DNA of 23,359 nucleotides from positions 1-23,359 of the forward strand of contig JBMHDN010000042.1 of NCBI GenBank assembly GCA_049889355.1. Direction: 5' to 3'. The position numbers and the translations under genes are program-made. Every line of letters starts with the position of its first letter. Within the stretch, counting starts at the first letter, position 1. Origin of the DNA: JBMHDN01 sp049889355 (GTDB lineage Bacteria; Pseudomonadota; Alphaproteobacteria; Puniceispirillales; Puniceispirillaceae). Positions 1-7,676 of this stretch are shown piece by piece. The notes below the pieces were generated by a model. That model was not told the DNA's origin, did not search any database, and saw only the letters and a list, made by a program, of their open reading frames with translations.

Positions 1-141
<141 letters not shown>

Positions 142-158
142 GCGATTTTAAAGAGCTT

Positions 159-234
159 AGGAGTGTAGCTCAATTGGTAGAGCACCGGTCTCCAAAACCG
201 GGGGCTGGGGGTTCGAGCCCCTCCACTCCTGCCA
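159..234 (+). tRNA. trnW: tRNA-Trp (anticodon CCA)
   Basis: A complete 76-nt cloverleaf can be folded by eye. The acceptor stem AGGAGTG (159-165) pairs with CACTCCT (224-230), followed by discriminator G and an encoded CCA at 232-234. The anticodon stem CCGGT/ACCGG encloses the loop CTCCAAA, putting anticodon CCA at 192-194, which reads UGG (Trp). The T arm carries GGTTCGAG. The gene lies directly after tuf, a familiar tuf-trnW arrangement, and is followed by a strong terminator. In many bacteria secE comes next; here it is about 7.5 kb away. Confidence 0.98.
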
Positions 235-240
235 TCATAC

Positions 241-272
241 AAACCCTCAGCAGCAATGCTGGGGGTTTCTTT
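241..272 (+). terminator. Intrinsic terminator after tuf-trnW
   Basis: A 12-bp stem (241-252 with 257-268, one T-G wobble at 247/262) closes on a GCAA tetraloop of the GNRA class and is followed by TTTCTTT-type sequence. The outer AAACCC/GGGTTT pairs are perfect. It should end transcription of the tuf-tRNA-Trp unit, so the downstream transporter and secE need their own promoters. Confidence 0.9.
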
Positions 273-370
273 CATCAAACCGGCTGATTTTTTCTTTTTT
301 CTTTTATTAGGATGTCATTTTTGAACGCAAATCCTGCATTGTGCAGATTGCCAGCCGATTACTTTTTGAA

Positions 371-401
371 TTGACATTATGCGTTATCTCGCCGCCATAA
401 G
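371..401 (+). promoter_or_regulatory. Possible promoter of the SulP transporter gene
   Basis: A perfect -35 hexamer TTGACA (371-376) lies upstream of the transporter, but the best -10 match, CATAAG (396-401), is 19 nt away, longer than the usual 16-18. The preceding 273-370 stretch is non-coding and includes a pyrimidine-rich run at about 286-308. A promoter is needed here because of the upstream terminator, but the exact elements are uncertain. Confidence 0.25.
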
Positions 402-412
402 GACCTTTTTAC

Positions 413-2038
413 ATGCATATACCATCACGCCTGAACGACTATCTCTTTGGGTCCTCTTCAGGCAACCTCAATGGTCAGGCTTCTACCCGCCCTCAGCTCA
501 CCACCCAGCAGATCATCATTGATTTGCTCTCTGGCCTGACAGTGGCCTTGGCGCTTGTCCCGGAAGCTGTAGCCTTTTCTTTTGTAGCAGGTGTTGACCC
601 GCTTGTTGGTCTTTATGCAGCCTTTTTTGTCGGGCTGGTAACCGCGCTGATAGGCGGGCGCCCTGGTATGATTTCAGGGGCAACTGGCGCGCTGGCGGTG
701 GTCATGGTCTCGCTGGTTTCAGAACATGGGACAGCCTATTTATTTGCGACTGTGGTGTTGATGGGGATTATCCAGATTCTGGTTGGTGTGCTGCGGTGGG
801 GTAAATTTATCCGCATGGTCCCGCATCCGGTCATGCTAGGCTTTGTAAATGGACTGGCGATTGTGATTGGCGCCGCCCAGTTAGAACAGTTCAAGACAGT
901 ATCTGATACTGGGGCGAAAAGCTGGATCACCGGCACAGAGCTCTATCTGACCCTCGGTTTGGTTGGGGCAACCATGCTGGTCATTTATGTGATGCCTAAA
1001 TTGACAAAAACCATACCGGCACCCTTGGTCGCAATTGTCGCGATCAGCGCGATTGTATTGGGCCTTGATTTACAGGTGACACAGGTCGGTGATTTGGCTG
1101 CCCTGGCTGGTGGCTTGCCTGAATTTCAGATTCCGATGGTCCCTTTCACCTTTGAGACCTTGATGATTATTCTGCCCTATGCGGTGATTCTCTCGGCGAT
1201 TGGTCTGATTGAAAGCTTGCTGACTCTCAATCTGGTGGGTGAAATCACTGAACAACGCGGCGGTGCCTCTCAGGAATGTGTGGCACAAGGCAGTGCTAAT
1301 CTCATCACAGGCTTTTTTGGCGGTATGGGCGGCTGTGCGATGATTGGCCAGTCGATGATCAATGTGAAATCAGGTGGGCGTACCCGTATTGCCAGTACCG
1401 CAGCAGCGCTGTTTTTGCTGGCGATCATTCTGGTGGCCTCGCCTTGGATTGAATTGATTCCAGTGGCCGCACTTGTCGGGGTCATGTTCATGGTGGTTAT
1501 TGGCACCTTTGCCTGGCATTCGATTAAAACACTATTTAGAGTGCCTGTTTCTGATGCGCTGGTGGTGATTGTGGTGACCTTTGTCACCGTGATTGCCGAT
1601 TTGGCTATTGCGGTATTGGTCGGGGTGATTATGTCAGCCCTTGTCTATGCCTGGAACGCGGCCAAGCAAATTCACGCCTCAACCCGCCCGTCCGTGCGTG
1701 AAAAAGGCGCGCTGGTCTATGATATTCAAGGCCCGCTCTTTTTCGGTTCTGTCACCAGCTTCCGAGAATTATTCCATATTGCTGAGGATCCAGAAATGGT
1801 GGTGATAGATTTTGCCAAATCGCGCATTGTGGATCAATCTGCCTTGCAAGCCATTCAGGATGTGGCTGAGAAATATAATGAAGCAGGCAAAATTGTAAAA
1901 TTGCGCCATTTGAGCCGAAATTGCCATCAATTGCTGCGCAAATCAGGTCAGCTGATTATCGATAGTGATGATGACCCAGATTATGATTTGGCGGTCGATT
2001 ATGCCGTGAAACTGGGTGTTTTCGGCAGCGCGGAATAA
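413..2038 (+). CDS. SulP-family inorganic anion transporter with C-terminal STAS domain
   Basis: This 541-aa protein is an inner-membrane transporter of the SulP (SLC26-like) family, whose members move sulfate, bicarbonate or other anions, often coupled to H+ or Na+. Residues about 34-425 are a succession of hydrophobic segments with family-typical signatures, including LVPEAVAFSFVAGVDPLVGLY near the N terminus and SGATGALAVVMVSLV at about 88-102. A cytoplasmic STAS domain spans about 434-535 and ends in acidic residues. The length is normal for bacterial SulP proteins. The ATG at 413 follows an AAGGACC ribosome-binding site (399-405). It stands alone after a terminator and 133 nt before the dioxygenase operon. 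The substrate cannot be told from sequence; sulfate or bicarbonate are the leading options, and the neighbouring DMSP-type gene makes a sulfur compound tempting but unproven. Confidence 0.9.
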   Translation: MHIPSRLNDYLFGSSSGNLNGQASTRPQLTTQQIIIDLLSGLTVALALVPEAVAFSFVAGVDPLVGLYAAFFVGLVTALIGGRPGMISGATGALAVVMVSLVSEHGTAYLFATVVLMGIIQILVGVLRWGKFIRMVPHPVMLGFVNGLAIVIGAAQLEQFKTVSDTGAKSWITGTELYLTLGLVGATMLVIYVMPKLTKTIPAPLVAIVAISAIVLGLDLQVTQVGDLAALAGGLPEFQIPMVPFTFETLMIILPYAVILSAIGLIESLLTLNLVGEITEQRGGASQECVAQGSANLITGFFGGMGGCAMIGQSMINVKSGGRTRIASTAAALFLLAIILVASPWIELIPVAALVGVMFMVVIGTFAWHSIKTLFRVPVSDALVVIVVTFVTVIADLAIAVLVGVIMSALVYAWNAAKQIHASTRPSVREKGALVYDIQGPLFFGSVTSFRELFHIAEDPEMVVIDFAKSRIVDQSALQAIQDVAEKYNEAGKIVKLRHLSRNCHQLLRKSGQLIIDSDDDPDYDLAVDYAVKLGVFGSAE

Positions 2039-2071
2039 CAAGGCTGCCACAGCATATTTTCTTTTTGAAAA

Positions 2072-2100
2072 GGGTGTGATTTACTCTTAACGGGTGTGAT
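2072..2100 (+). repeat. Direct repeat GGGTGTGAT x2, possible operator
   Basis: Two identical 9-bp copies of GGGTGTGAT lie at 2072-2080 and 2092-2100, with starts 20 bp apart, about two helical turns. They sit in the 133-bp gap before the dioxygenase gene. A TTGAAA (2065-2070) partly precedes the first copy but no convincing -10 was found. The spacing is what a regulator binding tandem sites on one helix face would show; this is inference from a single short repeat. Confidence 0.35.
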
Positions 2101-2171
2101 AGGGGCGGCTGGTATCTGTTCTTATTAGACTGTCATGTAGGACCACCTTTTTCATCAAGGAAGGCGCACAG

Positions 2172-3236
2172 ATGGCGCATTCAGATTTGCCAGCTGGCAT
2201 CCCACACAGATTTAGCGGCCCATCTGCTTGGATAGGGGCTGAATTGGCACAAACCCCTGAACGCTGGCTCACCAAGCTAACCCCTGCACAGATAGCTGAA
2301 TTAGAACAGGCTGGCAGAGCTTTTCTCAACACCGGACGTGATATCGGGCATATCCAAAAAGAGGATTTCATTCTCCCGACATTCGCCCGCCATCTAGAGG
2401 CGATGCGCTTTAAGCTGGTCCATGGTGTGGGTGTCGAGGTGCTGCGCGGTCTACCGACTGACTCTTATGACAAGAAGCTATCAGCTGCCATTTTTTGCGG
2501 TATCGGTGCGCATTTAGGCTCAGCCCGCTCTCAAAATGCTGCGGGTCATATTCTGGGCCATGTCCGTGATACCGGGGCTGACCTGCGCGATCAGAATACC
2601 CGCATTTATCAGACCAATGCCCGCCAGAGCTTTCATACAGACAGTGCAGATGTGGTGGGTTTACTCTGCCTGAAAGAAGCCAAAGAAGGCGGGGACAGCC
2701 TGCTGGTTAGTGCTGAGACCATCTTTAATGAAATGGCGGAGAGGCGGCCTGATTTACTGGCTTTGCTATTTGATCCGCTGGCCACAGATAGGCGCGGCGA
2801 AATACCGGTGGGTATGAAGCCTTTTATGACGATACCGCCGTTAAACTGGTATGGCGGCAAGCTTACCGTTTTTTATCAGCGTCAATATATTGATGCGGCG
2901 ACTCGTTTTGAAGAGGCCATGGCACTCACCCAAGCGCATATTGAAGCACTCGATTTGTTTGACAGCTTATGTGACGACCCGAAATTACATATTAAAATGC
3001 GACTGGCCCCGGGTGATATGCAATTTGTCTATAATCACAGCCAGCTTCATGATCGCACGGGCTTTATTGATTGGCCTGAGACTGAAAAAAGACGCCATCT
3101 CTTGCGACTCTGGTTGTCGATACCAGATGACAGGTTGTTGCCCTATTGTTTCAAGCAACGCTATGGGGCGATTGAACCAGGCAAGCGTGGTGGCATTATC
3201 ACCGAAAAAACACGCCTTCATGCGCCGTTGGACTAG
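2172..3236 (+). CDS. TauD/TfdA-family Fe(II)/2-oxoglutarate-dependent dioxygenase
   Basis: This 354-aa protein belongs to the TauD/TfdA (clavaminate-synthase-like) oxygenase superfamily, which couples 2-oxoglutarate decarboxylation to hydroxylation of a small molecule. The iron-binding HxD motif is H155-T-D157, in the context FHTDSADVVGLLCL. The distal histidine is probably H293 in NHSQLHDRTGF, and the expected 2-oxoglutarate-binding arginine is R308 or R312 in the RRHLLRLWL segment. It is not a close match in my memory to taurine dioxygenase itself but to a larger family that bears LLCL, GGDS and HLLRLWLS blocks and whose substrates are mostly unknown. The ATG is chosen because AAGGAAGG (2157-2164) lies 7 nt upstream. 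It heads a three-gene unit with the PanB-like and DMSP-lyase-like genes, which suggests that it acts on a substrate or product of that pathway. Confidence 0.88.
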   Translation: MAHSDLPAGIPHRFSGPSAWIGAELAQTPERWLTKLTPAQIAELEQAGRAFLNTGRDIGHIQKEDFILPTFARHLEAMRFKLVHGVGVEVLRGLPTDSYDKKLSAAIFCGIGAHLGSARSQNAAGHILGHVRDTGADLRDQNTRIYQTNARQSFHTDSADVVGLLCLKEAKEGGDSLLVSAETIFNEMAERRPDLLALLFDPLATDRRGEIPVGMKPFMTIPPLNWYGGKLTVFYQRQYIDAATRFEEAMALTQAHIEALDLFDSLCDDPKLHIKMRLAPGDMQFVYNHSQLHDRTGFIDWPETEKRRHLLRLWLSIPDDRLLPYCFKQRYGAIEPGKRGGIITEKTRLHAPLD

Positions 3237-3272
3237 GTGGCGGCGCCTTTATCAATTCAACGGAGAGACCAA

Positions 3273-4121
3273 GTGAAACGTATCTATAATTTTGCCCGCC
3301 AGCCATCTGCTCGCAATTACACTATCTCTGATCTACAAGCCTTAAAGGGGACAGATACCAAGCTCAGCATGGCAAACCCAGCTAATAATGAGGAAGTGCT
3401 GGCCTGTGTTGAGGCTGGGATTGATTTATTTGTTGTTGGCGGTGAGCAAATCGAAGATGTACGGGCGATTGCTCCGACTCATTTCACCGGTGTTGGCAGC
3501 ACATGGGCGCAGTTTGGATCAAATGCAGAGATTCTGGATCATGCGTTTGAGATGATGCGGAAAGGCGGCGATCTCTATTATACTTTGCGGTCTTTTGATG
3601 TGATGGAAATGCTCTCTAATGAGGGGATTCCAGTGCAGAGCCATATCGGCCTTATTCCGACCTTCAGCCATTATTGTGGTGGCCTGCGCGGCTGGGCACG
3701 TAAAGCAGATGAAGCCATGGAATTATTCAAGACACTCAAGCGCATGGAAGATGTCGGTGTGGTGGCTGTCGAAGCAGAATGTATTGCCGAAGAGGTGCTC
3801 GAAGCGCTGAATGACAAAACATCCATTGTGACCTTCTCGCTTGGCTCAGGCAAGGCAGGTGATGTGATCATGTCTTTTGTCGCTGATATTTGTGGCGAGC
3901 CCTCAGAAGAGGATACACCGCCAAAACACGCCTATGCCTTTGGCAATGTCGGGCGTCTGCATAAACAAATCCATGATGAGCGGGTGGCCGCACTTGGCGC
4001 ATTTCATAAAGAAGTGTCAGCTCGCAATTTTCCCTATGCTGAGACGAACATCAAAATGCATGCAGGTGAACAGGAAAAATTCCTCGAAGCGCTGGATAAA
4101 TGGACACCCACCCATCAGTAA
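3273..4121 (+). CDS. Divergent PanB-like (ketopantoate hydroxymethyltransferase-like) protein
   Basis: This 282-aa protein resembles PanB, the methylene-tetrahydrofolate-dependent enzyme that hydroxymethylates 2-oxoisovalerate, of the PEP mutase/isocitrate lyase TIM-barrel superfamily. Matching blocks are EAGIDLFVVGG (about 48-58), GIPVQSHIGLIPT (118-130) with a following GG, AVEAECIAEE (165-174, E169 matching the catalytic Glu of LECVP), and a SLGSGKAGDVIM block resembling GIGAG. However, the metal-binding Asp of the VGDSLG motif is replaced (VVGGEQ), the second Asp site is not recognisable, and the KLEGG loop is replaced by YYTLRS. An ordinary PanB reaction is therefore doubtful. I chose the GTG at 3273 because a GGAGAG site (3262-3267) precedes it. 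An in-frame GTG at 3237 would add 12 residues, directly after the dioxygenase stop, but lacks a site of its own. Confidence 0.75.
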   Translation: MKRIYNFARQPSARNYTISDLQALKGTDTKLSMANPANNEEVLACVEAGIDLFVVGGEQIEDVRAIAPTHFTGVGSTWAQFGSNAEILDHAFEMMRKGGDLYYTLRSFDVMEMLSNEGIPVQSHIGLIPTFSHYCGGLRGWARKADEAMELFKTLKRMEDVGVVAVEAECIAEEVLEALNDKTSIVTFSLGSGKAGDVIMSFVADICGEPSEEDTPPKHAYAFGNVGRLHKQIHDERVAALGAFHKEVSARNFPYAETNIKMHAGEQEKFLEALDKWTPTHQ

Positions 4122-4148
4122 TGGGATAGGCGCAGCAGGATAGGGCAG

Positions 4149-4733
4149 ATGGCAAACCAAGCTGAACAGCTTTTTAAGGTATTGCTGGATAAAGCGTATC
4201 AACGTTATCTGGCCACGCCTTCTCTGCGCCAATTTTCAGGCTGGCCAGCTGATTTGATTTATCAACCACAGCAGGCAAAATCAGTGCCAGCCTGTACCGC
4301 CATTAAAAACTGGCCGACAGATGACCCCTTACATCTGGCAACCAAAGATGTGTGTGATATCGCCAGATGGAAACAATCCTATTCTCTAGATGAGGTGGGT
4401 CAGGCCTTTTTAGATGCTTATGGCTATATTGAGCTGGTCGGTCCAGACGGGGTGTATCGCTCAGATCAGCTGCGCGTCTTCATCGGCTATTGGGGGCCTG
4501 ATATCCATTATCCCTGGCACCGCCACGAAGCAGTTGAAATCTATCAGGTGATCAGCGGTGCTATGCGCTTTGAAACACAAGACGGCAGCCAGATTGATAT
4601 TGAGGAGGGAGACACCCACAGCCATAAAAGCTGGCAGGCCCATCAGATGTTTATTGGCCCGAAAGGGGTTCTGGCCCTCGCGCTCTGGAAAGGAGCAGGG
4701 CTGGCTAATTTACCGAGCCTTGATGAGGCCTGA
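4149..4733 (+). CDS. Cupin-fold DMSP lyase-like protein (DddQ family)
   Basis: This 194-aa protein has a C-terminal cupin barrel. Its signature YPWHRHEAVEIYQVISG at 121-137 matches the DddQ-type DMSP lyase pattern: Y121, H126, E130 and Y132 have the spacing of the Tyr120, His125, Glu129 and Tyr131 metal and catalytic residues that I recall from the published Ruegeria DddQ structure. The second cupin motif has GDTHSHKSWQAHQM (154-167), with H165 (or H159) the likely counterpart of His163. Length agrees with DddQ (about 190-200 aa). DddQ cleaves dimethylsulfoniopropionate to dimethyl sulfide and acrylate in marine bacteria. It follows the PanB-like gene by 27 nt, with AGGA about 10 nt before the ATG, and ends the operon. 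A related metal-dependent cupin of other specificity remains possible, but the key-residue match is strong. Confidence 0.8.
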   Translation: MANQAEQLFKVLLDKAYQRYLATPSLRQFSGWPADLIYQPQQAKSVPACTAIKNWPTDDPLHLATKDVCDIARWKQSYSLDEVGQAFLDAYGYIELVGPDGVYRSDQLRVFIGYWGPDIHYPWHRHEAVEIYQVISGAMRFETQDGSQIDIEEGDTHSHKSWQAHQMFIGPKGVLALALWKGAGLANLPSLDEA

Positions 4734-4833
4734 TCACCATTAAGGATGCGCTTAAATCTGCATTCTGGCCACGATTTCTTTGCAAATTGCACAGCAATAC
4801 ACAAAAGCTTAACAATTTCTGATTTGCGCGTTT

Positions 4834-4863
4834 TTGATTTTTGTATCACCTTTTGCTTATAAA
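4834..4863 (+). promoter_or_regulatory. Possible promoter for the DUF1800-DUF1501 pair
   Basis: TTGATT (4834-4839) and TATAAA (4858-4863) are spaced by 18 nt in an AT-rich gap after the cupin gene. Transcription would begin near 4870, only a few bases before the ATG at 4874, giving an almost leaderless message and leaving the AAAGAGG site (4861-4867) outside it. An alternative upstream pair is TTGCAC (4787-4792) and TAACAA (4810-4815), 17 nt apart, which would keep the ribosome-binding site. Confidence 0.25.
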
Positions 4864-4873
4864 GAGGTGTGTC

Positions 4874-6319
4874 ATGAACAATGCATTTTATCGTAAAGTG
4901 GGGTTTGGGCTGGCACCGGGACAAGAGGCGCCAGCTGACCCTTTAAAATGGGCACTTGGGCAGGTTGACGAAATGCCGCCTCTGCCTTGGCCAAACAAGC
5001 TGCCAACATCCGCAGAACAGTTAGCGCGTGAAGGTGAGGAAGTCTATACTGACCGGAAGGTTTTGCGCGAGAAGCACAAAACAGATCGCAATGCCTATCG
5101 GGCAGCACGTAAGGCGTTGAAAATCCGATTGGGTAAAGAGTTTTATCACGCACAAGAAGATATTGTGCGCACCCATGCGGCCTTGCATTCAGGGGCGCCT
5201 ATTTATGAGCGTCTGACGATGTTCTGGGCCAATCATTTTGCGCTCAGCGATAAAGACAATTTGAAACAATATCAGTCCGGGCCTATGTATCGCGAAATCA
5301 TACGCCCGGGTCTGGCAGGTAAATTTTCGGATTTATTGCGCGCGGTGACCATCAGTTGGCCGATGATCCAACATCTGGATAATTCACAATCCGAAGGCCC
5401 GCAATCTAAGCAAGGGCGTTGGCGCAAGCAAAATAAAGGTGAAGCCACCACCATCAATGAAAATCATGCACGTGAATTGCTGGAATTGCACACGGTCTCA
5501 CCTGCAGCAGGCTATACACAAAGGGATGTTATCCAGCTCACCTATATCATGACAGGTTGGCGTGTAGGCTACAGCAAGAAGCGGTTGGAATGTAATCCGG
5601 TTGTTTTTAAACCAGAATATCATCAGCCAGGGGCGCATGAGGTGTTGGGCAAAAAATATAAGCAACGCAATCTGGATAGTAAAAACAAGCTATTGGATGT
5701 GATGGACGATTTAGCCCGCCACCCCAGCACTTATCGCTATATTTCTTGGAAGCTGGCGCGCCATTTCATCACCGATGAGCCGAGTGAAGAGATGATTGCC
5801 CCGATAATCAAAGCTTGGGAAGACAGCGATGGTTATCTGCCCGCGGTACATGCTGCGCTGATTGAGCAGGTCTGGGCGCATGGCGCGGCTCATCATAAAT
5901 TTCAGATGCCGGCCATCTGGCTGACCCAAATGCTCAATATGTCAGGTATGGAGGCGCTCCCCTCTGCAAAAGTGATGGCTGATTTTTCTTTTGAAAGAGA
6001 ACCCTCAAAGCATATCCGCACTATCCAGCGGGCATTGAGTGAGTTAGGACATGAACCTCTGGCTTCAGAGCAGCCAAATGGTTACCCCGATACCGAAGCC
6101 AGCTGGATTAGTCCGGAATTTCTCATCCGGCGTATGGCTTTGGCCTCTCGCTTTTATCGCATTTGCCGGAGTGAATTTGACAGCCATACAGCGATGGAAG
6201 CCTCAGCAAGGCAGAATTTTGCACCAGAAGATGACGTAATGAGGCTTGTCTATCAGCAAGGCGATTCAACGCAGCGTTTCACCCTTTTCTTTAACCACCC
6301 GAGGATGTTGAAAGCATGA
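4874..6319 (+). CDS. DUF1800 domain protein
   Basis: This 481-aa protein belongs to the DUF1800 family, whose members have no settled function and are usually encoded beside a DUF1501 protein, as here. It begins directly with a family-like FYRKVGFGLAPG segment. Typical blocks follow: ERLTMFWANHFALS, then NENHARELLELHTVS beginning at residue 195 and YTQRDVIQLTYIMTGWRV. No signal peptide is evident, although many relatives have one. The ATG at 4874 is preferred over an upstream TTG at 4841 because AAAGAGG (4861-4867) lies at good distance and homology starts at once. The stop overlaps the start of the DUF1501 gene by 4 nt (ATGA), indicating translational coupling. Some DUF1800/DUF1501 pairs have been linked to cell-surface or exported-protein processes; no specific role can be read from this sequence. 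Confidence 0.88.
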   Translation: MNNAFYRKVGFGLAPGQEAPADPLKWALGQVDEMPPLPWPNKLPTSAEQLAREGEEVYTDRKVLREKHKTDRNAYRAARKALKIRLGKEFYHAQEDIVRTHAALHSGAPIYERLTMFWANHFALSDKDNLKQYQSGPMYREIIRPGLAGKFSDLLRAVTISWPMIQHLDNSQSEGPQSKQGRWRKQNKGEATTINENHARELLELHTVSPAAGYTQRDVIQLTYIMTGWRVGYSKKRLECNPVVFKPEYHQPGAHEVLGKKYKQRNLDSKNKLLDVMDDLARHPSTYRYISWKLARHFITDEPSEEMIAPIIKAWEDSDGYLPAVHAALIEQVWAHGAAHHKFQMPAIWLTQMLNMSGMEALPSAKVMADFSFEREPSKHIRTIQRALSELGHEPLASEQPNGYPDTEASWISPEFLIRRMALASRFYRICRSEFDSHTAMEASARQNFAPEDDVMRLVYQQGDSTQRFTLFFNHPRMLKA

Positions 6320-7476
6320 CCGATACACCGCTCTTTATGTCGCGCCGCTTCTTTCTGGGCGCAGGGGCCAGCCTGGCCTTGCTCGGCAGTCCTCTTTTTT
6401 CAACCCCAGCCGCTGCTAAAGCACCAAAACGCAATCTTGTGGTCATTATGCTCAGAGGCGGGATGGATGGCTTGACCGCGGTGCCGGCGCGTGATCCTCA
6501 GATGAATAAATCGCGCCCTGATATTTCAGTTGAGGGGGTCAGAAAGCTCACTTCTGATTTTACCCTGCATCCAGAATTGAAACATTTCCACAATCTCTGG
6601 CAGAGAGATAAAGCAGCTGTGGTTCATGCCACCTCTATCCCCTATACAGGCCGCTCTCACTTTGATGGTCAGAATCTGATGGAATCAGGCGGGCATACAC
6701 CTTATGCCGAAAAAACAGGCTGGCTAGGGCGCGGGTTGGAAGCTGCCGGCCTTGAAGGGCTGTCCGCCACCCTACCTATTCCATTGTTGTTACGAGCAGG
6801 AATCAACCCCGATAATTATTTTCCAACCTATTGGAGCCCACCGCGCCAGGATACGATGCGCATGTTGCTTGAGAGCTACGAAAATGAGCCGCTTTTAAAG
6901 CAAACCATGGCAAAGATTATTCAGCGTCCGGCCGCGATGCTGCAAGAACAAGGTGGGGGTCGAAAAGCACCAGAGCTGGCCAAAACAGCAGCAAGAGAGT
7001 TGGCACGTGAAGATGGCCCGCGCGTGGCTGTCTTTGATATTGGCGGTTTTGATACTCATGCTGCCCAAGGCGGGGCAGATGGCGAGCATGGGGCCAAGCT
7101 TCAAATGGTTGATAAGGTGATTGAACGGCTGGATTCTGGTATGGGTGAGGCTTTTGATAACACGCTGGTTGTGACCTTAACTGAATTTGGCCGGACATTG
7201 GATCAAAATGGCGGCTATGGCACTGAACATGGTTATGGGACCGCTATTTTAATGGCAGGCGGTCTTGTGAAAAAGGCCCAAATCCATGCAGACTGGCCTG
7301 GCTTGAAATCACGTGATTTATTTGAAAAGCGTGATTTGAACGCCACTATTGATGCGCGTGCCATTTATGCCTCTGCGATGGCAGCTTGTTTTGACCAGGA
7401 TTTTGAAAAAATGCGTCGTGACGTTTTCTGGGGAGAAGCCATGCCAGACCTCACCACCACGCTCTTCAAGGTCTGA
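6316..7476 (+). CDS. DUF1501 domain protein with Tat signal
   Basis: This 386-aa protein belongs to the DUF1501 family, related to the alkaline phosphatase/sulfatase superfamily. The N terminus carries a twin-arginine leader: SRRFFLGAG with R10-R11, a hydrophobic stretch, and an Ala-rich possible cleavage site near residue 34, so folded export to the periplasm is likely. Family blocks are VVIMLRGGMDGLTAVPA (about 42-58), FDIGGFDTHAAQGG, TEFGRTLDQNGGYGTEHGYG and an ADWPGL segment near the C terminus. The GGFDTH and TEFGR regions contain the Asp, His and Glu residues expected for a metal site. It overlaps the DUF1800 stop by 4 nt, so the two proteins are probably made together and may form a complex. 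Substrate and reaction are unknown. Confidence 0.88.
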   Translation: MTDTPLFMSRRFFLGAGASLALLGSPLFSTPAAAKAPKRNLVVIMLRGGMDGLTAVPARDPQMNKSRPDISVEGVRKLTSDFTLHPELKHFHNLWQRDKAAVVHATSIPYTGRSHFDGQNLMESGGHTPYAEKTGWLGRGLEAAGLEGLSATLPIPLLLRAGINPDNYFPTYWSPPRQDTMRMLLESYENEPLLKQTMAKIIQRPAAMLQEQGGGRKAPELAKTAARELAREDGPRVAVFDIGGFDTHAAQGGADGEHGAKLQMVDKVIERLDSGMGEAFDNTLVVTLTEFGRTLDQNGGYGTEHGYGTAILMAGGLVKKAQIHADWPGLKSRDLFEKRDLNATIDARAIYASAMAACFDQDFEKMRRDVFWGEAMPDLTTTLFKV

Positions 7477-7491
7477 TAAAGATGACAAATG

Positions 7492-7554
7492 TGAGGCGCA
7501 AGAGCGTTAAAAATCACTTGCACTTTTTAAGTGTTTGATTTAACTTGCGCTTCA
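7492..7554 (+). repeat. Nested inverted repeats after DUF1501 gene
   Basis: TGAGGCGCAAG (7492-7502) is complementary to CTTGCGCTTCA (7544-7554) at 10 of 11 positions. Inside lies a second pair, CACTT (7515-7519) with AAGTG (7529-7533), around a T-rich loop. The outer arms start 16 nt after the stop codon. There is no T run after the outer stem, so a classic terminator is doubtful; it may be a weak terminator or a leader element of the secE transcript. Confidence 0.45.
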
Positions 7555-7633
7555 CCTTTCATGGGATTTAGGGCTGGTGCGCGAATGTGCCGGCCGATTT
7601 TCTATGGGAAAAAACATGTTTTCAAAGGGTTAG

Positions 7634-7676
7634 CTGATTCTGTCTGAGGTGCAGGCAGGGTGGTTATCAGAATCAG
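7634..7676 (+). promoter_or_regulatory. Inverted repeat in the secE 5' region
   Basis: CTGATTCTG (7634-7642) and CAGAATCAG (7668-7676) form a perfect 9-bp stem with a 25-nt loop. The 3' arm runs straight into AGGGGCGG (7675-7682), the only candidate ribosome-binding site for secE (ATG at 7692), so the hairpin could mask it. No clear promoter was found in the 7477-7691 gap, although one is expected because the accessory genes upstream are unrelated. Confidence 0.4.

Noticed and set aside
3237..3272. Earlier GTG start for the PanB-like gene
   Set aside because: It begins directly after the dioxygenase stop and lacks its own ribosome-binding site, whereas GTG at 3273 has GGAGAG at good spacing and homology begins soon after.
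413..7476. Mobile element or prophage in the accessory block
   Set aside because: No transposase, integrase, terminal inverted repeats or target duplication were found; the genes are all in one direction and look like normal metabolic and export genes.
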